From assembly GCF_000253255.1 (NCBI RefSeq), contig NC_015583.1:1097603-1161602 (forward strand): 64,000 nucleotides of DNA. Reading direction: 5' to 3'. Shown one piece after another: positions 26,280-33,413 of the stretch. The notes under the pieces were generated by a model, which was not told the origin of the DNA, did no database searches, and was given only the letters and a program-made list of their open reading frames with translations. This DNA comes from Novosphingobium sp. PP1Y (GTDB taxonomy: Bacteria > Pseudomonadota > Alphaproteobacteria > Sphingomonadales > Sphingomonadaceae). The position numbers and the translations under genes are program-made. Position 1 is the first letter of the stretch. Each line of letters begins with the position of its first letter.

Positions 26280-27050
26280 ATGGTTCAGCGAGGCAGTAAG
26301 CCGATGTCGAATGACAAAACTCTCGCGGAAGATGCGGAGGTCGATGATTTGGCTTCATCCGCAAGCGTAGCACATGAAGCCGAGCCCGGGTCTGAGCAGC
26401 ACATCTATCAGTCCATATTCGATAGCGTGCTGAATCAAAGGCTGGTGGCCGGCACCAAGCTGCCTGAGCCAAGTTTATGCACTTTGTTCGGTGCAAGCCG
26501 CGGCGTTATCCGCAAGGTGCTTCAGCGGCTCGAGAATGATCGCATCGTCATGCTGCGGCCCAACAAGAGCGCGATTGTTGCCGTTCCGACTCCGGAAGAG
26601 ACTCGCATAATCTTCGAGGCGCGTCGTGCGCTGGAGGTTTCCATCGTCGAATTGGCGACAATGCGCCATTCGGCCAAGGACATGAACGACTTGCGAAAGA
26701 TGCTGGCCCACGAAGGCGAGATGGCTGGAACTTCGAATCAGCGGACTTGGGTGGCTTGCGCGCGCGAATTTCATCTGAAAATCGCCGCCATCGCGGGGAA
26801 TCCGATACTCACTGACTACCTGGCGGCATTGATGACGCGATGTTCGCTGATTGTGTCCGTGTACCAGCCCATAGGCAATGCGGTATGCGAGCACCAGGAG
26901 CATGCTCGGATCATCGACTACATGGAGAAGCGAGATGTCGCCTCTGCTCGTGCGGAGATGGGGAAGCATTTGCGCAAACTTGAAGACAATATTTCACTGG
27001 ATCAAAGGTCTTCTCCTCACACGCTCGCTGAAATGTTGAACTTGTGTTGA
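26280..27050 (+). CDS. GntR-family transcriptional regulator (FCD type)
   Basis: The 256-residue protein has a winged helix-turn-helix (about 40-108, HIYQSIFDSVLNQRLVAGTKL, LFGASRGVIRKVLQRLENDRIVML) and an all-helical FCD ligand domain (about 115-235) with the usual Asp/His metal or ligand residues (REFHLKIAAIAGN, EHQEHARIIDYMEKRD). GAAGG precedes the ATG. It lies between the divergent LIV transporter module and the amidase gene, and inverted repeats flank it. It probably controls the transporter, itself and perhaps the amidase in response to the substrate or a breakdown product. Confidence 0.9.
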   Translation: MVQRGSKPMSNDKTLAEDAEVDDLASSASVAHEAEPGSEQHIYQSIFDSVLNQRLVAGTKLPEPSLCTLFGASRGVIRKVLQRLENDRIVMLRPNKSAIVAVPTPEETRIIFEARRALEVSIVELATMRHSAKDMNDLRKMLAHEGEMAGTSNQRTWVACAREFHLKIAAIAGNPILTDYLAALMTRCSLIVSVYQPIGNAVCEHQEHARIIDYMEKRDVASARAEMGKHLRKLEDNISLDQRSSPHTLAEMLNLC

Positions 27051-27160
27051 ATCACCGATTCTATAAAATCGTTCATTGAGAGACTTATAGATATTAACTT
27101 ATTCGTTATTATGTTGTAATCTTTAATTAACTAAATCAATTATTTTCTTTTTCGTTTTCC

Positions 27161-27184
27161 GACTCCTCTAAGAATAGAGGAGTC
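27161..27184 (+). promoter_or_regulatory. Perfect 10-bp stem-loop in the amidase leader
   Basis: GACTCCTCTA and TAGAGGAGTC pair around an AGAA loop. It lies in an AT-rich 248-base gap between the GntR gene and the amidase gene. It is preceded, not followed, by a T-rich run on the + strand, so it is not a normal intrinsic terminator for the GntR gene. An RNA leader element or protein site is possible. Confidence 0.45.
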
Positions 27185-27298
27185 GTATAATTGCAGCCTA
27201 TCCAAACAGGATGTGTGCGCCTGCAATTCGGACAATGTCATTTGATCGGTTGGGGCGCTTGCTCGCCCGGCCGGTCTGCACTCAATATTGGAAAAAAG

Positions 27299-28507
27299 AT
27301 GACTGACAAACTGGAGCTGGCGCCGGACCATTCGCGCGCCTTGCGGATTGGCCCGGCGCACGTGGCGCGTGGCAGCGGCTCGGGTGCGCTTGCCGGTTCC
27401 CAAACGGTGATCAAGGATCTGTTCCGTGTAGCAGGACATCGCATCGGAGCCGGCAATCCTGTCTGGCTGGAGCAGGCGCCGGTGCAAACCGCCAACGCCT
27501 GGGCCGTCCAGCAATGGCTGGATGCGGGCGCCGATGTCATCGGTATCGCCCACACCGATGAACTTGCCTTGAGCCTGTCAGGTACCAATGTCCATTACGG
27601 CACTCCGCTCAATACAAAGGCGCCCGATCGTATTCCCGGCGGGTCTTCCAGCGGATCTGCCGCGGCGGTCGCCGCAGGGCTGGTTCCTTATGCCATGGCA
27701 ACCGATACCGGCGGATCGACCCGCGTCCCGGCCTCCTATTGCGGCATATTCGGCATCAGGACGACGCATGGCCGGGTTCCTGTAGACGGCCTCGTGCCGC
27801 TGGCACCGCGCTTCGACACGGTAGGCGTACTGGCATCGAGCGGAGCATGGCTTGCCAGGGCGACCGGGCCGCTCCTGCCGGACTATGCCGCAAAGCCGGC
27901 CGCGCGCTGTCTGGTGGTCGCCACGGACGTCCTCGCGCTTGCCGATCGCGACGCGGCCGATGCCGTTGACGATGCGGTCAAGGCAGTCGCGAAGCATCTC
28001 GACATCGAGACCGTTCGCACTTCCTTTGCGGACGGGCGCCTCCAGGAATGGAAAGACGCGTTCCTGGCCCGCCAGCCGGTCGAAGTCTGGAAAACCCACG
28101 GTGAGTGGATCGAGGGTAACAAGCCGAAGTTCGGCCCGGGCATTGGCCTGCGCTTCGAGATGGCATCGAAGGCTGATCCCGCTCGTGCAAATCTGGCGGA
28201 CATGGCGGCCGAACAGATTCTCGCTGCCTTAGAGAAACATGTTCCCCCCGGAGGCGTTCTCGCTTTCGCGACTGCATCGGGGGCTGCGCCGAAGCTCGAA
28301 TTGCCGGCGGCGGAAAAGCAGAGCCTGCGGGACAGGACGATCGCGATGACGTGTATCGCCGGCCTGGCCGGGGTACCCGCCGTGTCCGTTCCTGCGGCAA
28401 GTGTCGCGGGCTTGCCGCTCGGGTTATGTCTGCTTGCCCGTCGGGGCGAAGACGAGATGCTTCTGGCCACTGCCGCCGCGCTGGAAGGCATTGAGCTGAT
28501 GAGGTGA
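27299..28507 (+). CDS. Amidase-signature hydrolase (AMI1/AtzF-like)
   Basis: The 402-residue enzyme carries the Ser-cisSer-Lys triad of the amidase signature family: Lys in VIKDLFRVAG, the Ser-rich loop PGGSSSGSAAAVAAGL, and the nucleophile Ser in ATDTGGSTRVPASYCGI. The surrounding sequence (AGNPVWLEQAP, NVHYGTPLNTKAP, PLAPRFDTVG) resembles the short amidases of the indole-acetamide hydrolase AMI1 type. It should hydrolyse an amide to an acid and ammonia in the cytoplasm. ATG at 27299 follows GGAAAAAAG. It is convergent with the transporter gene at 28588; a hairpin lies between them. With HpxZ/AtzH-like and HpxW-like genes nearby, a role in a ureide, oxamate or heterocycle pathway is likely, but the substrate is not known. 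Confidence 0.85.
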   Translation: MTDKLELAPDHSRALRIGPAHVARGSGSGALAGSQTVIKDLFRVAGHRIGAGNPVWLEQAPVQTANAWAVQQWLDAGADVIGIAHTDELALSLSGTNVHYGTPLNTKAPDRIPGGSSSGSAAAVAAGLVPYAMATDTGGSTRVPASYCGIFGIRTTHGRVPVDGLVPLAPRFDTVGVLASSGAWLARATGPLLPDYAAKPAARCLVVATDVLALADRDAADAVDDAVKAVAKHLDIETVRTSFADGRLQEWKDAFLARQPVEVWKTHGEWIEGNKPKFGPGIGLRFEMASKADPARANLADMAAEQILAALEKHVPPGGVLAFATASGAAPKLELPAAEKQSLRDRTIAMTCIAGLAGVPAVSVPAASVAGLPLGLCLLARRGEDEMLLATAAALEGIELMR

Positions 28508-28521
28508 TGGACTCGCTCGCA

Positions 28522-28549
28522 GACTGCCCTTCAGAGGGGGAGGGCAGTC
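28522..28549. terminator. Hairpin between convergent genes, probable bidirectional terminator
   Basis: GACTGCCCT and AGGGCAGTC form a nine-base perfect stem with a ten-base loop. It lies 15 bases after the amidase stop and 39 bases from the stop of the convergent transporter gene. A U-run is poor on both sides, so efficiency is uncertain. Confidence 0.5.
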
Positions 28550-28587
28550 GCTTGGCGTCTGAGGCTGCGTTCGGCCCGTTTTGCCTG

Positions 28588-29568
28588 TTACTGATCCGCC
28601 GCCCGGGAAGCGAAGCGTGAGGCGATGATGCTGGTGATGACCAACTGGCAGAAATGGTAGAGGATGATGGGGGCGATAAGGATGCCGAAGGCCGATTGGC
28701 CCGCGAACATGATCGCACCCATGGGCGCACCGGTGGCGAGCGACTTCTTCGACGCGCAGAAAGTGCAGGCGATCCTGTCTTCCAGGGAAAAGCCCATGGC
28801 GTTGCAGATCGCGGTCGTGAGCGCATAGACGATCGCGAAGAGAGTGATGACACCGATGACGATCTTCGCCACGAGGTCGGCATTATGGGCGCTCCACACG
28901 CCCTTCGCGATGGAATCGCAGAAGCTGTTGTAGACGATGGCGGTAATCACCCCGCGATCGGCAAGCTGGATGACCTTCCGGTTGCGCATGGCCCATCCCG
29001 CCAGCCAGCGCTGGGCGAAGGAGCCCAGAAGGATAGGTACTACGACAAGCCCAACCACCTTGATCAGGACATTCCCAAGGTTCAGCGGCATGCTCGACTG
29101 GGACAGGTACCAGGCCATCAGTGCGGGCGTGAGCAAGACGCCGATCAGGCTGGACAGGGTGGCGTTGAAGATCGCGGCAGGGACGTTGCCCCGGGCCAGC
29201 GAAACCATGGCGACCGAGGACGAAACCGTGCTGGGCAGGGCTGCCACGAAGAAGAACCCGGTCCACGCTTCTTGCGTCAATACCGGCCCAGCCAGAGCAT
29301 GCAACGCCAGGACGATCAGCGGAAAGAGGATGAAGGTCGTCGTCTGAACGATGAGGTGCAGGCGATAGTGGCTCAGGCCCGCCCGCATTCGCGCTGGGTC
29401 GAGGGTGAGGCCATAGAGGAAGAAGACAAGTCCCACGCCGTACTTCGAGATGAGATCGACATGCAGAGGCCCGCCTGACATGCCGAGCGAGGGCAGGGCT
29501 ATGGCGGCGACGATTGCTACGAGCAGGGCGCCAAGGAAACGGTCGAAGGTGATGCCGAACAGGGTCAT
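28588..29568 (-). CDS. Bile acid:sodium symporter (SLC10A7/YfeH-like) family transporter
   Basis: The 326-residue protein has about ten membrane helices and the segments of the YfeH/SLC10A7 branch: KYGVGLVFFLYGLTLDP, FFFVAALPSTVSSSVAMVSLARGN, and CTFCASKKSLATGAPMG near the end, which forms the second crossing region. Members use sodium to move organic anions. It lies downstream of the HpxZ-like and GntR genes in the same direction, 122 bases after hpxZ, so it probably moves a substrate or acidic product of this catabolic cluster. Direction of transport and ligand are not known. Confidence 0.87.
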   Translation of the reverse strand: MTLFGITFDRFLGALLVAIVAAIALPSLGMSGGPLHVDLISKYGVGLVFFLYGLTLDPARMRAGLSHYRLHLIVQTTTFILFPLIVLALHALAGPVLTQEAWTGFFFVAALPSTVSSSVAMVSLARGNVPAAIFNATLSSLIGVLLTPALMAWYLSQSSMPLNLGNVLIKVVGLVVVPILLGSFAQRWLAGWAMRNRKVIQLADRGVITAIVYNSFCDSIAKGVWSAHNADLVAKIVIGVITLFAIVYALTTAICNAMGFSLEDRIACTFCASKKSLATGAPMGAIMFAGQSAFGILIAPIILYHFCQLVITSIIASRFASRAADQ

Positions 29569-29690
29569 GTCTAATCCTATGGCGCGCGGGCAAGCTGTCC
29601 CTCGCGATCAGGGAGGGAGGAGGGGCGTGGCCTGAGTGTCTTCGGGAGGGCTGGTCGGAGAGTGGGCGGGGCCCGTGCGGCCCCCTTCAC

Positions 29691-30068
29691 TCAGGTGGGC
29701 AGCAACGAGATGTGTGCGCCGACCACGCGCCAGGCGCCGTCGAGTCGGACCCACATCTGGGTCTGACGCCCAAGTGCCCCGTTGCCCCGATAGCGGAACT
29801 CGATGGCGCAATGGCCGTGATCGGGGCCGAACACGGCGATAGTGCGGCGAAGATTGTCGCGGGCGGGCGCTCCGCCCGGACGTTGAATGCGAAACTCGCG
29901 GATTTCCGAGATGCCGTGCAGGTTCTCGCGTGCCCCGAAGCGGGTCGTGCGAGAATTGTCCCAGAATAGCTGGTCCATCGTATCGAGGTCGTTGTGCTGC
30001 AGGGCTGCCTCATAGGCATCGCTCGCTTCGGTCAGGGATGCGAGTGCTTCGGGGTCGTCGATAATCAT
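29691..30068 (-). CDS. hpxZ: HpxZ/AtzH-like NTF2-fold protein (DUF3225)
   Basis: The 125-residue protein matches the HpxZ/AtzH family across its length: a start like IIDDPEALASLTEASDAYEAAL, then MDQLFWDNSRTTRFGARENLHG, IREFRIQRPGG and GRQTQMWVRLDGAWRVVGAHISL. In the cyanuric acid pathway AtzH hydrolyses 1,3-dicarboxyurea, a product of the amidase AtzE; HpxZ belongs to an oxalurate/purine set together with HpxW, HpxX and HpxY. Its ATG overlaps the GntR stop by four bases (ATGA). Presence next to an amidase, HpxW-like and AtzC-like genes supports a ureide or heterocycle pathway. The small AtzG/HpxX partner (DUF4089) was not found. Confidence 0.85.
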   Translation of the reverse strand: MIIDDPEALASLTEASDAYEAALQHNDLDTMDQLFWDNSRTTRFGARENLHGISEIREFRIQRPGGAPARDNLRRTIAVFGPDHGHCAIEFRYRGNGALGRQTQMWVRLDGAWRVVGAHISLLPT

Positions 30069-30790
30069 TCCTTCGATCCTTGTGCCAGAATCCGCTCGAC
30101 GTAAGGGCCAAGGATCTGGTCGAGATCCTGCCCCTTCAAAGGCGGTCGTCCTTCCAGGGCCCGGTTCAGGACCTCGCCAAGATGCGCGTCCGAAAGGTGG
30201 ATCGCGCGCTCGGCATCGCCCTGTTCCAGTGCATCGATGATCGCACCGTGTTCACTGACCGCGCAGTCTGCCGAATGAGTCGGATCGTGATGGGCGAGAA
30301 GTAGCCCGCAGCGACACGCGAGCTGCGCGATATAGCCGGACAGCAGCGGACTGCTTGCCAGCTCAGCGAGAAGAATGTGAAATTCCGTGGCGAGGCGGAT
30401 CGACTTCCTGCGATCATCGAGCTGCGCTGCCGCCGCTTCTTCCTCGACGTGACGGCGCAGTTGCCTGATAGCATCCGTGTCGGCGCTGCGGGCAATTCGC
30501 TGGACTGCGATGCGCTCAAGGGCCGTGCGCACTTCAAACAGGTCTCCCGCTTCGTCCCATTCGGGCAGCGCCACGTAAGCGCCTCTGTTGGGCTCGAGAG
30601 TCACGAGGCCTTCTGCGGCGAGCTGGCCGAGTGCGAGACGCACAAGCGTTCGGCTGGCGCCGAATTGCTGGCCGATGCGATCTTCGGACAATTTGGTTCT
30701 GGGTTCCAGCGCCTGTTCGATGATCGCCTCGCGCAGTGCGCGATAAATGGCTTCCGATCGATCCGCCTTTATCTGTCGGTCCTTTTCCAT
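30065..30790 (-). CDS. GntR-family transcriptional regulator (FCD type)
   Basis: The 241-residue protein has an N-terminal winged helix (about 12-80, YRALREAIIEQALEPRTKL, FGASRTLVRLALGQLAAEGLVTLEPNRGAYV) and a C-terminal FCD domain with typical residues (ATEFHILLAELASSPLL, SEHGAIIDALEQGDAERA). It shares a TGATG junction with the amidohydrolase stop and overlaps hpxZ by four bases, so the three form an operon. Two near-identical palindromes in the divergent promoter at 32114-32148 are good candidates for its operators. Confidence 0.9.
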   Translation of the reverse strand: MEKDRQIKADRSEAIYRALREAIIEQALEPRTKLSEDRIGQQFGASRTLVRLALGQLAAEGLVTLEPNRGAYVALPEWDEAGDLFEVRTALERIAVQRIARSADTDAIRQLRRHVEEEAAAAQLDDRRKSIRLATEFHILLAELASSPLLSGYIAQLACRCGLLLAHHDPTHSADCAVSEHGAIIDALEQGDAERAIHLSDAHLGEVLNRALEGRPPLKGQDLDQILGPYVERILAQGSKE

Positions 30791-32076
30791 CAGTTGCTTT
30801 CGGCTTCAGATGAACGCGATTCATGATCGGTGCGATCTTCGGGATGATGAAGCTGCACCTGCGCTCGGGTGAAGCTGCGACGGCCATTACGAAAGCCGAG
30901 CAGCGGGGGCGCGATTTCCCGTATGGCCTGTTCGGGCGAAGCCGCATCCAGCGCCACGAAAGTCGCAGGCCGGCCCACTGCGATACCATATTCGGCGTTG
31001 ATGCACCGGGCGGCCATGGCGGAGATCATGTCAAAGCTCCTGTCCATGGCCGCCTTGCTGTCGAGCTGGGCTACGTTGGCGTGAAAATTCGCAAGCCGCA
31101 GTAGCGAGGAATCGCCAAAGGGCGTGAAAGGGTTGAGGACATTGTTGGTCGAGATCGCGCATGAGATGCCGGCATCGACCATCGCATGGACCGGTGCAAG
31201 TGCGCGGGGAGCATGCACGCCCAGCTCCTTGCCGAGCAGGTAGATGTCGGTTGCAGGCAAAGTGCTGACCGCGATTCCTGCATCCGCGAGGCGATGCAGG
31301 AACGGGATGCGATTGAGAGGCGAAACCATTGCCAGCTTCGTGAGATGACCTATCGCCACCCGGCCGCCGCGCTTGTGCTGGGCGGTCAGGCGACACAGGT
31401 CGCCGATCTGGGATCCTTCTGGATCGAGGTCGAAATCGAGATGCAGGTCGAGATCGACATCGTATGCACTGGCCAAAGTGAAAAGGCGTTGCAGCTGTTC
31501 GCGAGGGGCCGCGTCCATGTATGGGGCGCCGCCCAGCAGATCCGCGCCGTTTTCAAGCGCCTCCACCAGGAGTGCTTCGCAGCCGGGATCGTTGGTCAGC
31601 CCTTCTTGCGGGAAGGCGCAGATCTGGAGTTCGATAGCCCAGGCATAGTCGCGGCGCAGGGCGATCATCGCTTCCAACCCCCGCAGACCGACTCGCGGAT
31701 CGACTTCGACGTGGGTTCGAATATGGGTGGTGCCATGGCCGATGCACGCTTCAAGCGTTGCCGCGGCACGGCGGTAGATGTCTTCCACCGTGAAGTGCCG
31801 CTTGGCTTCGGCCACGGCTTCCACCGCATGAGCCAGGCTGGGATGGCCGCAACCGCAACGGTCGATCAGGCGGGACTTGTCGAGATGAAGGTGTGTTTCG
31901 ACAAGGCCGCCGCACACGAGGCGCCCGCCCAGATCGATCTCGTCCGGAGCCGCAGGAAGCGAAGGTTCGATAGCTGCAAAGCAGCCATCCTTGATCCCGA
32001 TTGCTACGCAGCTTCCGTCAACAAGGATGGCGCCGCGAACGACCAGATCGAATGGACCGGAAGAAGGATGCGTCAT
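30790..32076 (-). CDS. Amidohydrolase superfamily protein, cytosine-deaminase/AtzC-like, Asp-to-Asn at a key site
   Basis: From the ATG at 32076 (AAGG upstream) the protein has 428 residues. It shows the mixed beta-sandwich/TIM barrel layout: LVVRGAILVDGS, the metal-binding HxH in VETHLHLDKS, a Glu in FPQEG, a His in LDLHLDFDLD and a further His in VAIGHLTKL. In CodA and AtzC the last strand carries a catalytic Asp (HDD or SDN); here it reads AISTNNVLNPFTPFGDSS, with Asn in that place. This variation may be a subfamily trait. The gene is divergent from a second amidohydrolase that keeps the Asp. It should act on a cyclic or linear amide or amine of the cluster's substrate, or it may be a regulatory homologue. 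Confidence 0.82.
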   Translation of the reverse strand: MTHPSSGPFDLVVRGAILVDGSCVAIGIKDGCFAAIEPSLPAAPDEIDLGGRLVCGGLVETHLHLDKSRLIDRCGCGHPSLAHAVEAVAEAKRHFTVEDIYRRAAATLEACIGHGTTHIRTHVEVDPRVGLRGLEAMIALRRDYAWAIELQICAFPQEGLTNDPGCEALLVEALENGADLLGGAPYMDAAPREQLQRLFTLASAYDVDLDLHLDFDLDPEGSQIGDLCRLTAQHKRGGRVAIGHLTKLAMVSPLNRIPFLHRLADAGIAVSTLPATDIYLLGKELGVHAPRALAPVHAMVDAGISCAISTNNVLNPFTPFGDSSLLRLANFHANVAQLDSKAAMDRSFDMISAMAARCINAEYGIAVGRPATFVALDAASPEQAIREIAPPLLGFRNGRRSFTRAQVQLHHPEDRTDHESRSSEAESN

Positions 32077-32113
32077 GGCGCGCCTTCTATGGCGCATTCG
32101 AAATGACTACAAG

Positions 32114-32148
32114 ATTGCATGCAATTAAATTTATATATTGCACGCAAT
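32114..32148. promoter_or_regulatory. Paired palindromes ATTGCATGCAAT / ATTGCACGCAAT, probable GntR operators
   Basis: Two 12-base sites (32114-32125, a perfect palindrome, and 32137-32148, one mismatch) are separated by 11 bases in the AT-rich gap between the divergent amidohydrolase genes. Centre-to-centre distance is 23 bases, about two helix turns. This placement fits an operator for both transcripts, most simply bound by the GntR protein encoded at 30065-30790. Confidence 0.6.
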
Positions 32149-32216
32149 GCCCTTGACCGGGACGTTTGGTGTGGGCACTTCGCGATGAAATCGCAGCTCC
32201 GTCTCGGGATCGGATC

Positions 32217-33413
32217 ATGGACAACTGGTTAATCAACGGCCGCTTAGCGGACGGCTCACCCCTCGCGATCGGTATCGCTGACGGTCGCATAGATCATTTG
32301 TGCGCAGCCGCGCCCGATGTCGTGGAAGGGGAGGTGCACGATCTGGAAGGGCGTCTGGTCGTACCGCCTTTCATCGACGGACACATTCACCTCGACAAGA
32401 GCTTCCTGCCCGGCGGCTGGCAGCCGCATCGAGCCTGCACTGGCGCGTTCGACGTTCGTGAGCGGGTTGCCTTCGAGAAGGCGGCGCTTGCCAATGCCCG
32501 TCCGGTGCGGGAACGCGCCATGGCGCTCGCCGAACTGGCTCTCGGAAATGGCACGCTTCACCTGCGGTCCCATGCCGACGTCGACATGAAGGCGGGGCTT
32601 TCCAATGTGGAGGCGTTGCTGGACCTGCGCGAAGCAATGGCCGATGCGATCACGGTCCAGATCGTGGCATTCCCGCAGAGCGGCATCCTTTCCGATCCCG
32701 GAACGGCGGACCTGCTGTCGGCCGCCGTCGATGCTGGTGCGGACCTCGTCGGCGGTATCGATCCGGTCGGCTTCGACGGTGCGCAGGACGATCATCTGGA
32801 TATCGTCTTCGGGATTGCTGACCGCAAGGGCGTGCCGATCGACATCCACCTGCACGATTTCGGCATGGTCGGCATCGCGCAGCTTGAAGATATTGCGCAG
32901 CGTACCCAGGCGCTTGGTATGGGCGGCCGCGTGACGGTCAGCCACGCATATGCACTGGGCGACGTGCCGCTCGATGTGGCCCGCCGGACCGGAGCGCTGC
33001 TGGCGCGCGCCGGGGTTGCGATAATGACGAACGGACCGGGACCGCAGCCATGCCCGCCGGTTGCGGCGCTGGCGCAGGAAGGCGTCCTGCTGTTTTCCGG
33101 AAGCGATAACGTGCGCGACGCCTGGTGGCCTTACGGTGACGCCGACATGCTGGAGCGGGCGATGATGGTCGGCTATCGCGCCGGGCTCTACACCGACAAG
33201 GAGCTCGAGCTCGCCTTTGCCATGGTGACGGGCAATGCCGCCCGCGCGCTTGGCCTGCGCGACTATGGACTGGCCGAAGGAATGCCAGCCGATTTCGTCG
33301 TCCTTAACGCGCAAAGCGTTGCGGAGGCCGTAGTCGCTCGCCCCAAACGAAGAGAAGTTTGGCGAGGGGGGCGCCGCATCGCCGTTGAAGAAAAGAAAAT
33401 CGATGCAGAATAG
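32217..33413 (+). CDS. Amidohydrolase superfamily protein, cytosine-deaminase/AtzC-like
   Basis: From the ATG at 32217 the protein has 398 residues. Metal-binding and catalytic landmarks of the CodA/AtzC group are present: HxH in FIDGHIHLDKSFLPGG, FPQSGILSDPG, His in DIHLHDFGMVG, VSHAYALG, and the Asp in FSGSDNVRDAWWPYGDADMLE. It should hydrolyse a C-N bond in an amidine, deaminate, or open a ring; family members include cytosine deaminase and N-isopropylammelide amidohydrolase. It is co-directional with, and overlaps by 11 bases, the GGT-fold gene. It is the likely active partner of the divergent Asn-variant amidohydrolase. Confidence 0.87.
   Translation: MDNWLINGRLADGSPLAIGIADGRIDHLCAAAPDVVEGEVHDLEGRLVVPPFIDGHIHLDKSFLPGGWQPHRACTGAFDVRERVAFEKAALANARPVRERAMALAELALGNGTLHLRSHADVDMKAGLSNVEALLDLREAMADAITVQIVAFPQSGILSDPGTADLLSAAVDAGADLVGGIDPVGFDGAQDDHLDIVFGIADRKGVPIDIHLHDFGMVGIAQLEDIAQRTQALGMGGRVTVSHAYALGDVPLDVARRTGALLARAGVAIMTNGPGPQPCPPVAALAQEGVLLFSGSDNVRDAWWPYGDADMLERAMMVGYRAGLYTDKELELAFAMVTGNAARALGLRDYGLAEGMPADFVVLNAQSVAEAVVARPKRREVWRGGRRIAVEEKKIDAE

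Noticed and set aside
29668..29684. GGGGCC/GGCCCC hairpin downstream of hpxZ
   Set aside because: The stem is only six bases and no U-run follows on the relevant strand, so I do not call it a terminator.
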